DNA of 64,000 bases from CAILUG01 sp038125665 (GTDB lineage Bacteria > Pseudomonadota > Gammaproteobacteria > Pseudomonadales > Pseudohongiellaceae): positions 124,001-188,000 of the forward strand of contig JAYPEI010000002.1 of NCBI GenBank assembly GCA_038125665.1, given 5' to 3'. Under the pieces are notes generated by a model, which saw only the letters and a list, made by a program, of their open reading frames with translations, was not told where the DNA came from and made no database searches. The position numbers were made by a program, and so were the translations under genes. Positions 9,159-17,440 of this stretch are shown here, piece after piece. The number at the start of each line of letters is the position of its first letter. The stretch's first letter is position 1.

Positions 9159-9677
9159 ATGAGTAAGAAACTACCCCGCCCACTGTCATTCTCATTGCTA
9201 AAAAATCCATTGCTATTCTTGGCATTTGGGTTTGGTTCCGGGCTTTCAAGAGTGGCGCCTGGCACTGTTGGTACTCTGGTTGCAATCCCACCACTACTAT
9301 TTTTCCAACACTTGTCTATTGAACACTACGCCTTAGTATTACTAATTAGCTTTGGACTAGGTATTTTGCTGTGTGGTTATGCGACAAATACTTTGGGGGT
9401 ACATGATCATCCTGGTATTGTTTGGGACGAGATGGTGGGCTTCTGGCTAACAATGTTTATTGCTCCGCCTAGTATGTTCTGGATAGTAGCTGGATTCATA
9501 TTTTTCCGCTTGTTCGATATTTGGAAACCTTTTCCAATTGGCTACCTAGATAAACATTTAAGGGGTGGCCTCGGCATTATGTTGGATGATGTATTGGCGG
9601 CATGTTATGCCTGGTTGTGTCTACAAGTTTTAAGGTCTGTAATGGGTGATCTGCCTGGGAACTTGCTTAATTTCTAA
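9159..9677 (+). CDS. pgpA: Phosphatidylglycerophosphatase A
   Basis: PgpA dephosphorylates phosphatidylglycerol phosphate to phosphatidylglycerol in the inner membrane. The 172-residue protein has the family motifs GSGLSRVAPGTVGTL near residue 24, DHPGIVWDEMVGFWLT near 85 and RLFDIWKPFPI near 120, with about four hydrophobic membrane segments. ATG 9159 is preferred over an upstream extension that would overlap thiL, because it gives the usual cytosolic N-terminus MSKKLPRPLSF. It is the last gene of the nrdR-pgpA run; 62 bp separate it from the aldehyde dehydrogenase. Confidence 0.94.
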   Translation: MSKKLPRPLSFSLLKNPLLFLAFGFGSGLSRVAPGTVGTLVAIPPLLFFQHLSIEHYALVLLISFGLGILLCGYATNTLGVHDHPGIVWDEMVGFWLTMFIAPPSMFWIVAGFIFFRLFDIWKPFPIGYLDKHLRGGLGIMLDDVLAACYAWLCLQVLRSVMGDLPGNLLNF

Positions 9678-9739
9678 TAATCCAGAGCTGAAGGTATACT
9701 CAATCTAACTACACATGTAAAGAAATCTTGGAGTAAATA

Positions 9740-11170
9740 ATGCGCGACTACATGCAATTCTATATTGATGGTCAATGGATTGATCCGGTGAATCCATCTC
9801 CACTTGAAGTGATAAATCCCGCTGATGGTTCAGTGGCCGGCCATATCAATGTAGGTTCAGCTGCAGATGTCGATAAAGCAGTAAGCGCTGCCGCACGAGC
9901 GTTTAACATCTGGTCACAAACCTCACGTGAGGAGCGACTTGCTTTACTAGACCGAATTATCACTGTCTACGAACGACGCATTCCTGAAGTAGGAGATGCA
10001 ATCATGACTGAGATGGGAGCGCCACTCTGGTTGGCCCGAGGTACTCAAGCAGGCGTAGGAGCTTTACACTTCAAAACCGCGCGTAAAATTCTAGAAAATT
10101 TTGAGTTCGAACAGGACATGGATGCCAACCGAATTGTTCGTGAACCTATTGGTGTGTGTGCCTTCATCACACCCTGGAACTGGCCCATTCACCAGATTTG
10201 CGCCAAAGTTGCTCCTGCCCTGGCCACTGGTTGTACGATCGTCTTGAAACCCTCAGAAATTGCCCCTTTCTCTGGACAACTATTTGCTGAGATTTTGGCT
10301 GAGGCAGGCGTTCCTGCTGGAGTTTTTAACTTAGTGCAAGGTGAAGGTCCCGTCGTAGGACAAGCATTGGCTGAGCATCCGCAGGTAGACATGATTTCTA
10401 TTACTGGATCTACTCGTGCTGGTATTTTGGTGGCACAAGCTGCAGCCAAGACAGTGAAACGAGTTTGTCAGGAGCTAGGGGGAAAGTCTCCTAATATTAT
10501 CCTTGAAGATGCTGACTTTGCAGCTGCTGTGACTGGTGGTATCAATGGCGTGATGATGAACTCTGGTCAATCTTGCCGTGCCCCCACACGGATGCTCGTA
10601 CCCAACAAGTACATGTCGGAAGTTTTAGCCCTCGCCAAAGAGGCTGCTGAAAGCTGGCCGGCGGGAAACCCAAGCGATGATGCTCGTATGGGACCTGTTA
10701 TTTCCCAATCGCAGTGGGTCAAGATTCAAGATCTCATCCAAAGCGGCTTGGATGAGGGAGCTACGTTGGTGACAGGTGGGCTTGGTAAACCAGAGGGCCT
10801 TGAGCAGGGGTACTATGTTAAGCCAACAGTCTTTGCCAATGTGAAAAACTCTATGCGAATTTCAAGGGAAGAAATTTTTGGCCCAGTTTTGTGTATCTTA
10901 GGTTATGACACGGAGGACGAGGCTATTGCAATTGCTAATGATACTGAATACGGCCTGGGTGGCTATGTGCATAGTAAAAATATTGAACATGCCAGATTAA
11001 TAGCTCGCCGTATCCGTGCAGGTTACATTAGTTTGAATAATGCTGGGCTAGATCTCAACGTGCCTTTCGGTGGTTACAAGCATTCAGGTAACGGCAGAGA
11101 GTTTGGCTCTCAAGCGTTTGGTGAATTCCTAGAATACAAATCAGTGTTAGGGTTTGCCAGTGTATCCTGA
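9740..11170 (+). CDS. NAD(P)-dependent aldehyde dehydrogenase
   Basis: A 476-residue member of the aldehyde dehydrogenase superfamily that oxidises an aldehyde to the carboxylate. The oxyanion asparagine lies in ITPWNWPIHQI near residue 146, the cofactor motif in SITGSTRAG, the general base is Glu245 in QELGGKSPN, and the nucleophile is Cys279 in MNSGQSCRAPTR. The substrate is not deducible. It is next to the LigM gene and could handle an aromatic or C1 aldehyde, but a strong terminator separates the two. GGAGTAAATA precedes ATG 9740. Cytosolic; length normal. Confidence 0.93.
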   Translation: MRDYMQFYIDGQWIDPVNPSPLEVINPADGSVAGHINVGSAADVDKAVSAAARAFNIWSQTSREERLALLDRIITVYERRIPEVGDAIMTEMGAPLWLARGTQAGVGALHFKTARKILENFEFEQDMDANRIVREPIGVCAFITPWNWPIHQICAKVAPALATGCTIVLKPSEIAPFSGQLFAEILAEAGVPAGVFNLVQGEGPVVGQALAEHPQVDMISITGSTRAGILVAQAAAKTVKRVCQELGGKSPNIILEDADFAAAVTGGINGVMMNSGQSCRAPTRMLVPNKYMSEVLALAKEAAESWPAGNPSDDARMGPVISQSQWVKIQDLIQSGLDEGATLVTGGLGKPEGLEQGYYVKPTVFANVKNSMRISREEIFGPVLCILGYDTEDEAIAIANDTEYGLGGYVHSKNIEHARLIARRIRAGYISLNNAGLDLNVPFGGYKHSGNGREFGSQAFGEFLEYKSVLGFASVS

Positions 11171-11237
11171 TTCCAGGGTAATTTTCATAATTTCTTAGAA
11201 ATACTAACCTATTGTAATTAAAGGGATAGTTTTTATA

Positions 11238-11265
11238 CCCCCTGTTTCGGCAGGGGGTTTTTATT
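11238..11265 (+). terminator. Intrinsic terminator after the aldehyde dehydrogenase
   Basis: A perfect 7-bp stem CCCCCTG (11238-11244) / CAGGGGG (11251-11257) with a TTTCGG loop is followed directly by TTTTTATT. It ends the upstream transcript before the LigM gene, so LigM must have its own promoter in the roughly 100 bp that follow. Confidence 0.9.
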
Positions 11266-11374
11266 GCAATAATAGACCCATGCGTGTAAATTGCGCGCTC
11301 AGAATTTCAACGGGCTCCTATTTTGAGCCAAATTCGATTCAAATTTACAACGCCTATAGAGGATGAAATTAACG

Positions 11375-12769
11375 ATGAGCAAAAGCTTACAAGACGTGCT
11401 GAACGCGGCAGGTAACACTGTCAATATGCTACGTAACTCCAAGATTGGTGCTTACGTATACCCAGTAGTTGCCCCAGAATTCCACAACTGGCGCACTGAG
11501 CAGGCCGCATGGCGTGAGTCTGCAGTACTTTTCGATCAGTCTCACCACATGGTAGACCTATACATCAAAGGTCCAGATGCAATCAAACTCTTGTCTGATA
11601 CTGCAATCAACAGCTTCGAAAACTTCCCAGTGAATCGTGCAAAGCAGTACGTTCCTGTAAGCCACAGTGGGCATGTTATCGGTGACGGAATCTTGTTCCA
11701 CCTGGCTCAAAATGAACTTGTGTTCGTTGGCCGTGCTCCCTCTGCTAACTGGATCAAGTTCCATGCAGCAACCGGTGGCTACAACGTAGAGATCATTGAA
11801 GACGATCGTTCACCTTCACGCCCAGGTGGTAAGCCAGTTCAACGTATAAGCTACCGCTACCAGATCCAAGGACCTAACGCTTGGAATATCATCGAGAAAT
11901 TGCATGGTGGTAAGCTAGAACAGTTGAAATTCTTCCACATGTCTGAGATGAACATCGATGGCACTCAAGTACGCACCCTGCGTCATGGGATGGCCGGTGC
12001 ACCAGGTCTTGAAATCTGGGGTCCTTACGCTGAAGCAGATCGCATCAAAGATGCAATCTTGAAAGCAGGTGAAGAGTTCGGCATCGTGCCTGTAGGTTCT
12101 CGTGCTTACCCATCAAACACTCTTGAGTCAGGCTGGATCCCATCTCCTCTGCCAGCAGTATATACTGATGAACGTATGAAGTCTTACCGTGAATGGCTAC
12201 CAGCTAACTCCTACGAAGCTGTAGGTGCTATCGGTGGTTCTTTTGAGTCTAATAATATTGAAGACTACTACGTCACTCCTTACGAAATTGGTTATGGTCC
12301 TTTCATTAAGTTTGACCATGACTTCATTGGCCGCGAAGCTCTGGAAGCAATGCAAAACAATAACCATCGTCGTAAAGTGACTCTTGCCTGGAACAGCGAG
12401 GACGTAATATCAGCATATGCTTCTATGTTCCAGAAAGGTGAGCACGCTAAGTATATGGACTTCCCACTTTCTAACTACGCCAACAGCAACTATGACGCTG
12501 TAATGGGTGGTGAAAAAGTAATCGGTCTGTCTATGTTCTCTGGTTATTCTTATAACGAGCGTAGCATGCTGTCACTGGCTACAGTTGATAGTGAAGTTGC
12601 AGTAGGAACCGAGGTTGAATTGTTATGGGGTGAGACTCCACGTACTGGCAAAACTACAGTTGAGCCATACTCCAAGCAAGTGAAAATTCGCGCTATCGTC
12701 AGTCCAGTTCCTTATGCTGAAGTTGTGCGTGCACAATACGTTGAAGGCAGCTGGAGAAGTGGCAAGTAA
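11375..12769 (+). CDS. ligM: LigM-type tetrahydrofolate-dependent aryl O-demethylase (GcvT fold)
   Basis: A 464-residue aminomethyltransferase-fold protein. From memory it matches Sphingobium LigM (vanillate/3-O-methylgallate O-demethylase) nearly throughout: IGAYVYPVVAPEF near residue 24, VLFDQSHHMVDLYI near 50, RTLRHGMAGAPGLEIWGPY near 200 and NTLESGWIPSPLPA near 248. LigM transfers the aryl methyl group to THF, giving 5-methyl-THF and a catechol. The related DMSP demethylase DmdA is shorter and less similar. ATG 11375 is preferred over ATG 11363 because AGAGGA abuts the latter; spacing from AGAGGA to 11375 is about 11. Codon use is strongly biased (AAC, TTC, CGT, TAC dominate), unlike neighbours, suggesting very high expression. 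Flanked by terminators, so monocistronic. Confidence 0.88.
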   Translation: MSKSLQDVLNAAGNTVNMLRNSKIGAYVYPVVAPEFHNWRTEQAAWRESAVLFDQSHHMVDLYIKGPDAIKLLSDTAINSFENFPVNRAKQYVPVSHSGHVIGDGILFHLAQNELVFVGRAPSANWIKFHAATGGYNVEIIEDDRSPSRPGGKPVQRISYRYQIQGPNAWNIIEKLHGGKLEQLKFFHMSEMNIDGTQVRTLRHGMAGAPGLEIWGPYAEADRIKDAILKAGEEFGIVPVGSRAYPSNTLESGWIPSPLPAVYTDERMKSYREWLPANSYEAVGAIGGSFESNNIEDYYVTPYEIGYGPFIKFDHDFIGREALEAMQNNNHRRKVTLAWNSEDVISAYASMFQKGEHAKYMDFPLSNYANSNYDAVMGGEKVIGLSMFSGYSYNERSMLSLATVDSEVAVGTEVELLWGETPRTGKTTVEPYSKQVKIRAIVSPVPYAEVVRAQYVEGSWRSGK

Positions 12770-12798
12770 TTCTTGATACAGACCACGCTTTACCCAGC

Positions 12799-12829
12799 AA
12801 AAAACCCGGCTCAGGCCGGGTTTTTTTTT
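12799..12829 (+). terminator. Intrinsic terminator after ligM
   Basis: A GC-rich 6-bp stem CCCGGC (12805-12810) / GCCGGG (12815-12820) with a TCAG loop, preceded by a run of A and followed by nine T. The A and T runs make it usable in both directions. It lies 36 bp beyond the LigM stop and isolates that gene from the GNAT gene. Confidence 0.93.
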
Positions 12830-12870
12830 GGCCGAAAGCTCTATAAGATGCTTATAAAATAAGGAGACGC

Positions 12871-13896
12871 ATGAATAACAGCAATTCTGAAACAGAAGCA
12901 CCCATTAATAATCCTGTGCTTAGTGAAGGTAATACTTTTAGCTGTCGCTTTATGGAAAATGCTGATGCTCCTGCGGTCCGTGAGTTATTTGAGAAAATTT
13001 TCAAAGAGCCAATGAGCCAGGCTCTGTGGGAGTGGAAGTATAGTAAGCCCAACAGCGCGGCGACTCTTGTCTTTCATGGTAAAGACCTTGTAGGTCACTA
13101 TGGGGGAGTTGGACGTCGAGTGCTGCTACGGGGTAGGCCAGCTTTGTGCGTTCAGATAGGGGATGTGATGGTAGCCCCTAGTGCAAGACATGCAGTCCGT
13201 TCTCAAAGCCCCATGTACCTTAGTTTTGATCTTTTTGTGAGCACTTTGCTGGGTATTGGAAAACGCTTCGAAGTGGCGTACGGCTTCCCTAATGATCGTG
13301 CCCTAGGACTGGCAATCAAGCTTGGCTTCTACGCGAAAGTCGCTACCATGACTCAGACACTTTGGCCTGCCGCGAGGGATAACTCTTGGTTTCCTCCAGT
13401 GATTCAGCCTTTAGAGTGTTCCGAGTTTAAGAAGGTTAATACAGAGCTTGATCACCTTTGGCAGTTAATGGCCATTGATTTTAGTGAGGCTTTGATAGGT
13501 ATACGGGATTTATCTTGGTTGGACTATCGTTACTTTCAAAGACCTCATAAAGAGTATGAACTTGTGCTCTTGCGTTCACGGTGGACACGAAAACCTCTCG
13601 CATTGATAGTGGTTCAACAAAGAGAAGAGGCTTTGTGGTTAATGGATTTTGTTGGCCCATTGAAACACCTTACGATAGCGGTGAAGGCCGTGCGTCAACT
13701 TGCCGCTCAGCGTGATCTTCAGCAAGTACTTAGTTGGTGCTGCACGCATCGTAGTGAAGATTTTGCGGCGACGGGGGCACAATTAAAAAAAATACCTATT
13801 TCAATTCCGACCAATAATTTCTGGACTGATACTATAACACCAGATGAACTCAAAGACCGGTGGTGGTTAATGCCCGGGGACACCGATTTTCAATGA
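12871..13896 (+). CDS. GNAT-fold N-acyltransferase family protein
   Basis: A 341-residue protein. The N-terminal part (residues ~25-160) reads like a GNAT acetyltransferase: CRFMENADAPAVRELFEKIF, then LVGHYGGVGRRVLLRGRPALCVQIGDVMVAPSARH and YGFPNDRALGLAIKLGF, the order of the beta4-beta5 acyl-CoA-binding core seen in the larger GNAT proteins of capsule and O-antigen loci. The C-terminal half (LDYRYFQRPHKEYELVLLR) resembles a second GNAT-like lobe. The acceptor is unknown. AAGGAGA precedes ATG 12871 with good spacing. The stop overlaps the next start (ATGA), so it is translated together with the PIG-L deacetylase. Confidence 0.7.
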   Translation: MNNSNSETEAPINNPVLSEGNTFSCRFMENADAPAVRELFEKIFKEPMSQALWEWKYSKPNSAATLVFHGKDLVGHYGGVGRRVLLRGRPALCVQIGDVMVAPSARHAVRSQSPMYLSFDLFVSTLLGIGKRFEVAYGFPNDRALGLAIKLGFYAKVATMTQTLWPAARDNSWFPPVIQPLECSEFKKVNTELDHLWQLMAIDFSEALIGIRDLSWLDYRYFQRPHKEYELVLLRSRWTRKPLALIVVQQREEALWLMDFVGPLKHLTIAVKAVRQLAAQRDLQQVLSWCCTHRSEDFAATGAQLKKIPISIPTNNFWTDTITPDELKDRWWLMPGDTDFQ

Positions 13897-14636
13897 AATT
13901 TACTGAATCTAATTTTATTCCTTTTGAGGCAGGTCTTTTACCACCCGGCCCTTGGTTAATTTTTGTGCCACATCCGGATGATGAAACTTTTGGCCTGGGA
14001 GGCACACTGTTGAAAGCAAGGCAGCAGGGGATATTAGTAGACTTATGTCTGCTTACCGATGGTTCTCAGGGTGGCGAGCATTCCACATCAGCTCAAGAGG
14101 TAGCTCTGATAGAACGTCGGTGGGGAGAGTTTAAAACCGCAGCAAATTTATTAGGATGCCGAGATCTAGTTAACTTGCATCAACACGATAGGCAGCTATC
14201 TGCCACAGCAGAGCTTGTTGAGAAAGTCGTAACTATCATTCAGGCTTCTGATGTAAAGACAGTTTTTTTTCCTTCACCTTATGAGCCACATCCTGATCAT
14301 CGTGCCGCTTGCCAGTTGGTGTGGCAAGCTTTACAGAGGCTTCAACATAAGCCAGCTGCTATAAGTTATGAGGTGCTTGTCCAAAGTTCACCTATTAATC
14401 TTTTAATTGATATCACAGCAGAGTATCAAGAAAAACAGCAGTTGATAGGGTGCTATGATAGTCAATTGAACGAGCGCGCATATGGTGACTTTGCAAGCGC
14501 ACTAGATCGACTAAGAGCTGTTAGTATGCCGTCGACTACAGTGTACTGCGAAGCATTTTACCAATATTCGAGTACAGAGTTGGCAAGTGATCTAACTGAT
14601 GTGATAGCCGAGCATGCTAGAAAATTATTGGCCTGA
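13893..14636 (+). CDS. PIG-L family N-acetyl deacetylase
   Basis: A 247-residue zinc-dependent deacetylase of the PIG-L/LmbE family, which remove acetyl groups from N-acetylglucosamine-type substrates. The zinc motif PHPDDETFGLGGTL is near residues 33-46 and the second histidine motif PYEPHPDHRAA near 130. ATG 13893 overlaps the stop of the GNAT gene by 4 bp. The acyltransferase/deacetylase pair suggests remodelling of an amino group (remove acetyl, add another acyl) on a sugar or thiol-glycoside, as in bacillithiol or lipid-sugar pathways, but no other genes of such a pathway are adjacent. Confidence 0.85.
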   Translation: MKFTESNFIPFEAGLLPPGPWLIFVPHPDDETFGLGGTLLKARQQGILVDLCLLTDGSQGGEHSTSAQEVALIERRWGEFKTAANLLGCRDLVNLHQHDRQLSATAELVEKVVTIIQASDVKTVFFPSPYEPHPDHRAACQLVWQALQRLQHKPAAISYEVLVQSSPINLLIDITAEYQEKQQLIGCYDSQLNERAYGDFASALDRLRAVSMPSTTVYCEAFYQYSSTELASDLTDVIAEHARKLLA

Positions 14637-14670
14637 TCCCTAATTTTTCTGATATTGTGTAAGAGAGACT

Positions 14671-15159
14671 TTAAGCTTGGACAGTGCGGTCTAGTGCGCC
14701 AAGATCAAGTACTGGTGCTGCATCAATACTGTCAGCATCCATCATATGGGCAATACGCTGGAGTGCAGCTGTAATCTGGCTTTGTTCCCATTCAGGCAAG
14801 GCAGAAAAGCGTTCGACAAAGCGGTTCTGTAAAGGAAGAGGGGCGTCCTTGACGACCTCGGTACCTCGCTCTGTTAGTTTGAGATTAACGCGACGCTTGT
14901 CTTGCGGAGCTTTTTCCCTCGTAACGAGACCCCTGTCTTCAAGACGGTCGAGTATAGACGAAAATGTCGCCTGGCTTAAACTCATAAGCTGAGCGAGATC
15001 TCCGACGATTATACTCTCATGTTCTTTAATGGTCATAAGTACTAATTGTTGGGGAGCTGTGAGTCCAGTTATTTTAATTAGATTTCGAGAATGTAGATCT
15101 GTAGCCCGGATGACTCGTCTTATGGCGACTAGAACGGAAGCTATATGTGTATTATTCAT
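14671..15159 (-). CDS. MarR family transcriptional regulator
   Basis: A 162-residue winged-helix regulator. The helix-turn-helix lies in VGDLAQLMSLSQATFSSILDRLEDRGLV (around residues 50-78), followed by the wing TREKAPQDKRRVNLKLTERG. ATG at 15159 (MNNTHIAS) is preferred to a start 15 codons upstream, because that extension would run into the operator-like sequence. It is divergent from the sodium:solute symporter, and the 92-bp intergenic region holds a perfect TTGTAA-type palindrome, so it most likely represses the symporter and itself. The effector is unknown. Confidence 0.9.
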   Translation of the reverse strand: MNNTHIASVLVAIRRVIRATDLHSRNLIKITGLTAPQQLVLMTIKEHESIIVGDLAQLMSLSQATFSSILDRLEDRGLVTREKAPQDKRRVNLKLTERGTEVVKDAPLPLQNRFVERFSALPEWEQSQITAALQRIAHMMDADSIDAAPVLDLGALDRTVQA

Positions 15160-15204
15160 TTTAATAATTCCAATGGACTGATGTAACTCTAGACCTATCA
15201 ACAA

Positions 15205-15244
15205 ATATTGTAAATTACAAAAATTATTCTAATAGATATTGTAA
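15205..15244. promoter_or_regulatory. Probable MarR operator between marR and symporter genes
   Basis: A perfect 13-bp palindrome TTGTAA-A-TTACAA is at 15208-15220. The nonamer ATATTGTAA, which forms its left arm, recurs at 15236-15244, 31 bp away (three helical turns) and immediately before the symporter start. MarR dimers bind such short palindromes. The position would block both divergent genes. Confidence 0.65.
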
Positions 15245-15251
15245 GAAAAAA

Positions 15252-16676
15252 ATGCAAATTGACCTAGGGTTGGCAAAAGCAGTATTAATTTACATTTCGT
15301 TGACACTCATGCTGGGTTTGTTAGCAACAAGACTCGTTCGCAATACTGAAGACTTTATCTCTGCAGGAAGAAAACTCCCCCTTGTCATGAATTCTATGGC
15401 GCTATTTGCTTTTTGGTACGGTTCAGAAACTGTTCTAGGGGCTGGCGCAGCTTTTATGCAAGGGGGTTTTTTGGCGGTGATTGAAGATCCTTTCGGAGGG
15501 TTTTTGTGCCTATTACTTTTTGGTACGTTCTTGGTACGCCCATTGTATCGACGCAATCTAATGACTTTAGGGGATTTATTCAGAGAACAATTTGGACAAA
15601 GTGTTGAGCGGTTAGGCTCGCTGTGTATGATTTTAAGCTTTGTAGGTTATGTTGCAGCGCAGATGCTGGCTTTGAGCTTTATCCTTCACGTAGTATTCGG
15701 CATTGATTCTCAAATGGGTGTGTTACTAGCTTCCTTGATTGTTTGTGTTTATACCATAGCAGGAGGGATGTGGGCGGTCTCAGTGACAGATCTGGTACAA
15801 AGTGTTGTAATTATTAGTGGACTATTAATTCTGACCATTTATTTCACTACAGTCACCGGTTTTGCACCATTATCGTCTAACTACCTGAACACATTACCTG
15901 CAGATTTCTTTAATTTCTTTCCAGAGCAGCAGGAAGATTCAAACCTCTCAAACTGGTTAGATTATTTAGCAGCATGGACAACATTGGGTTTGGGTTCTTT
16001 GGTATCGCAGGATATCTTTCAACGAGCTAACGCTGCCCGTAGCGAAAGTATAGCCGTACAATCTACCTTACTTGGTGCTTGCTTATACTTACTCTTCGCC
16101 ATGCTGCCCCTGTATCTCGGAATATTAGTGCGCTACCTTGAACCTGGACTTGCCCTATCTGGTGATGAACAAGCTATTTTGACTATGGTAGATAGTTATG
16201 CCCCATTCTGGCTGCGTGTTTTATTTTTCGGAGCACTGCTATCAGCAATTTTTTCGACTTGTAGCGGTGCTTTGTTGGCACCTTCCACTGTAATGGCGGA
16301 GAATCTTCTTGCTCCTCTGCTTGGTAGAGCTAACTCATTGCTTATTTTAAGGGTCTCCGTCTTACTAGTGGCGGTGATCAGCACGGTACTAGCATTGGGT
16401 GATAAAGGGATTTACGAACTAGTAGCTCAATCATCTATTTTGGGAGCTGTGAGTGTATTAGTGCCTATGCTTTATGGACTTCTTTGGCAAGGACGAAACT
16501 CTCTCGCCGCGTTATTAAGCATGATCTCAGGTCTTGGTATTTACCTTGGAGCAGAATATGGTGCTTGGTTTCACTCATTCCCCGCCGTGTTCGCTGGCAT
16601 CATTGCTTCTGCTCTAGGCTTGGTATGGGGAATCATGTTTTCTCGCTTAAGTGGAAAAAGCTCTCTACAGTCTTAG
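15252..16676 (+). CDS. Sodium:solute symporter family protein (SSS)
   Basis: A 474-residue inner-membrane transporter with about 13 hydrophobic segments. The family signatures are an N-terminal TM followed by TEDFISAGRKLP, the discontinuous TM region ALFAFWYGSETVLGAGAAFMQGGFLAV, and the Na+-site region near LLSAIFSTCSGALLAPSTVMAENL around residues 330-350. It imports a small organic solute with sodium; the substrate cannot be told. GTAAGAAAAAA precedes ATG 15252, and the second copy of the putative MarR half-site overlaps this leader, implying tight repression. Confidence 0.9.
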   Translation: MQIDLGLAKAVLIYISLTLMLGLLATRLVRNTEDFISAGRKLPLVMNSMALFAFWYGSETVLGAGAAFMQGGFLAVIEDPFGGFLCLLLFGTFLVRPLYRRNLMTLGDLFREQFGQSVERLGSLCMILSFVGYVAAQMLALSFILHVVFGIDSQMGVLLASLIVCVYTIAGGMWAVSVTDLVQSVVIISGLLILTIYFTTVTGFAPLSSNYLNTLPADFFNFFPEQQEDSNLSNWLDYLAAWTTLGLGSLVSQDIFQRANAARSESIAVQSTLLGACLYLLFAMLPLYLGILVRYLEPGLALSGDEQAILTMVDSYAPFWLRVLFFGALLSAIFSTCSGALLAPSTVMAENLLAPLLGRANSLLILRVSVLLVAVISTVLALGDKGIYELVAQSSILGAVSVLVPMLYGLLWQGRNSLAALLSMISGLGIYLGAEYGAWFHSFPAVFAGIIASALGLVWGIMFSRLSGKSSLQS

Positions 16677-16798
16677 CTGTGTTGCTTTATACTTAACTAG
16701 CCTGTTTATTGCTTTGGTAATACTGATACTCAGACAATTATAATGATTAGAAATGAGAATTAATAGAGTGTGCGTTAGTTTTAGCAGAGGAGGACCGT

Positions 16799-17335
16799 AT
16801 GTCAGCTGTAAAAAATCTCAAGGAAATATTGAGTCGTGTAGTTATCATGTCTAAAACAACTTTAGCTACAACACTTATAGCAGTACTTAGTTTAGGGCTG
16901 AGTGCTTGCTCCCCAGTGCGAACAGTAAGAAACATTATAGATGCACCTTTGGCCTGGGAATTTCTGCAGACAGAAGGTTCTTTAACTATTGGAAAACCCC
17001 GAGTTGAAGGCACCGTCATGTGGTTGCCTCTGGAGGTCATATTGCCTCCTCCTATGACTGGAGCAAACGGAGAGTTAGCCGAGAAACCTTTGAAGTGTTT
17101 GCGTGCAGAGTTGCATCAGACCAAGCAACTTTCAAAACCTTTGGGTTATTACGATCTCGATCTCACAGTGCATGCAGGTGATGCTGATAAAAACGCTCAG
17201 GGAAGTTGTGAAGAAGTTCCTTTATTCATTGGTGATCTAGATCCTCCCTTCGTTGCTTCACGTAAAATGGCGATGCGAGTTTGGTATGTAGATAAGCCAT
17301 TCTCTAGGCATCTTGTGAAGGAAGTGACACCTTGA
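16799..17335 (+). CDS. Putative lipoprotein of unknown function
   Basis: A 178-residue protein with a lipoprotein signal: hydrophobic TTLATTLIAVLSLGL and lipobox LSAC with the lipidated Cys at residue 37. A second ATG at 16847 would give a conventional 21-residue signal peptide, but AGGAGG lies exactly five bases before ATG 16799 and decides for the longer form with an unusually long n-region. The mature part contains four further cysteines, two of them in KCLRAEL and GSCEEVP, which could form a disulphide. I do not recognise a family. It is monocistronic, closed by a strong terminator. Confidence 0.7.
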   Translation: MSAVKNLKEILSRVVIMSKTTLATTLIAVLSLGLSACSPVRTVRNIIDAPLAWEFLQTEGSLTIGKPRVEGTVMWLPLEVILPPPMTGANGELAEKPLKCLRAELHQTKQLSKPLGYYDLDLTVHAGDADKNAQGSCEEVPLFIGDLDPPFVASRKMAMRVWYVDKPFSRHLVKEVTP

Positions 17336-17352
17336 GTTGATTAGGTTTCAGA

Positions 17353-17389
17353 GAAAAAAAAGAGCTATTTGATATAGCTCTTTTTTTTT
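17353..17389. terminator. Bidirectional terminator between lipoprotein gene and ahcY
   Basis: An 8-bp stem AGAGCTAT (17361-17368) / ATAGCTCT (17374-17381) with a 5-base loop, flanked by eight A on the left and nine T on the right. It works on both strands and separates two convergent genes. Confidence 0.92.
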
Positions 17390-17440
17390 AGAGTGGAATT
17401 TCTCAGCTTGACTTGGAGTAATTTCCTTGGTGATGAGGCA

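Noticed and set aside
16732..16770. Fur-like A/T-rich hexamers before the lipoprotein gene
   Set aside because: The best register matches only about 11 of 19 consensus positions and the right half is poor; too weak in AT-rich DNA.
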